Source: Pseudogracilibacillus sp. (lineage in GTDB: Bacteria > Bacillota > Bacilli > Bacillales > Amphibacillaceae). From it: a stretch of DNA of 64,000 nucleotides. The stretch lies in assembly GCA_026169815.1 (NCBI GenBank), contig JAPFDT010000012.1, forward strand, positions 124,001-188,000, read 5' to 3'. This document shows, one piece after another, positions 63,382 to 64,000 of this stretch. The translations under genes were made by a program, and so were the position numbers. Positions within the stretch are counted from its first letter, which is position 1. Each line of letters starts with the position of its first letter. A model generated the notes under the pieces. That model was given only the letters and a program-made list of their open reading frames with translations. It made no database searches and was not told where the DNA came from.

Positions 63382-64000
63382 CTATTTTACATCTTTTGTT
63401 AGTTTTTCATAATATGCTAAAACTTCTAAGATCAATTGTTCTTCTGGCATGCGTTCTTGTTCTAAAATATCTTCTAATGATGTTTGCCAGTCTAGATATT
63501 TTTCATTTAACTGCTCTTCTAATAAAGGTGTCCACTCTTCTTGTTTAATATTATTTTCCTCGAGTGATGATAATAGTAATATTCGATACGTTTGTAACCA
63601 TTCTCTTTCTGTTGTTTCTAAAGTTAATGTCGCAGCTGGAATCTCCCACGGTTTTACATATACAGTTATTCCTTGCTTATCTAATTTTTCGGCTAAATTC
63701 TTTGCTTCTTTTTCATTTAGTGTAGGATTCATCCAAATAAAATACTGCTCGTCCGCTTCACGAATAATATATGGGATTTGTTCATTCTCTAATGATATCG
63801 CATATTTTGTCGCGTTTTCTTTTTCAGAAAATACACCTGCTTGTTGAATATACAAAGATACTTCTTCTAAATCAGTTTGCTCCGAATCTTGCTCCGAATC
63901 TTTTTCTGACTTAATATTTGCCGTATTTATATCTGTTACAGCTTGATTCTTTTCTACAGATATCATTTGTAATACGATAAATCCAAAAATAAAACCAATG
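63382..64000 (-). CDS. SpoIIB-like SPOR-domain membrane protein, 5' end cut by window
   Basis: Partial. An internal ATG at 63966 gives 194 aa, but the frame stays open to the window edge and encodes IGFIFGFIVLQ before it, part of a membrane helix. So the real start is off-window. After the helix come an acidic linker and a SPOR domain (SLYIQQAGVFSEKENATKYA ... ITVYVKPWEIP, about 36-110 of the visible part). SpoIIB of B. subtilis, a septal peptidoglycan-thinning factor in engulfment, has this layout and lies upstream of maf-radC. maf is missing between the two genes here. Confidence 0.72.
   Translation of the reverse strand, partial: IGFIFGFIVLQMISVEKNQAVTDINTANIKSEKDSEQDSEQTDLEEVSLYIQQAGVFSEKENATKYAISLENEQIPYIIREADEQYFIWMNPTLNEKEAKNLAEKLDKQGITVYVKPWEIPAATLTLETTEREWLQTYRILLLSSLEENNIKQEEWTPLLEEQLNEKYLDWQTSLEDILEQERMPEEQLILEVLAYYEKLTKDVK

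Overview
The window is AT-rich chromosomal DNA of an endospore-forming, low-GC Firmicute of the Bacillaceae type. Gene content and order closely match Bacillus subtilis, and sporulation genes are present (spoIIB-like, spoIVFA/FB, spoVB, spoVM, a SafA-like LysM protein). I cannot name the genus. I see 62 protein genes, nearly all on the minus strand, and no rRNA, tRNA, prophage, CRISPR array or intact transposase.

Layout. 1-20.8 kb is the relA-apt-recJ-lapA-secDF-comN / spoVB-yrzE-like / yajC-tgt-queA-DUF2905-ruvB-ruvA-yebC-nadE-safA-pheA-obgE-rpmA-prp-rplU stretch: stringent response, purine salvage, secretion, tRNA queuosine, Holliday-junction resolution and ribosome assembly. 20.9-22.6 kb holds the spoIVFB/spoIVFA signalling protease pair. 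22.7-60.8 kb is a block that lies elsewhere in B. subtilis: rplS-trmD-rimM-ylqD / khpA-rpsP-ffh-ylxM-ftsY / smc / rnc-acpP-fabG-fabD-plsX-fapR / recG / fakA / rpmB / spoVM / rpe-rsgA-prkC-prpC-rsmB-fmt-priA-coaBC-rpoZ-gmk-remA-yicC / Ca-ATPase / rqcH. From 60.9 kb follow a LysR regulator, radC and a truncated spoIIB-like gene, which belong to the mre/min neighbourhood. So the rplS-to-rqcH block sits between radC and spoIVFA, where mreBCD-minCD would be expected; those five genes are absent here.

Almost every large intergenic gap is filled by a dispersed palindromic repeat. Family I (five copies, about 520-607 bp; four have both ends recognisable) has imperfect terminal inverted repeats around AAACAGCGACGTA. 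It encloses two GC-rich hairpin modules drawn from three types (A, B, C) in different combinations. Family II (about 210-290 bp, two copies plus one relic) has unrelated ends but shares a core cassette with one family I module. All modules carry a two-box signature (GACTCCTGYGGRAA ... TTCCCRYGGAAAGC). Stems around and inside the boxes change between copies while staying paired. These repeats are the most unusual content here. They sit at, or near, positions where spo0B, yloU and mreBCD-minCD would be expected.

Regulation visible in the sequence: a FapR operator upstream of fapR-plsX-fabD-fabG-acpP, an L21 autoregulatory leader before rplU, a possible L19 leader before rplS, and intrinsic terminators at most operon ends. 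Several annotated starts were moved to codons with a proper ribosome binding site (relA GTG, comN GTG, gmk TTG, smc, plsX, fapR, yicC, rplS, apt).
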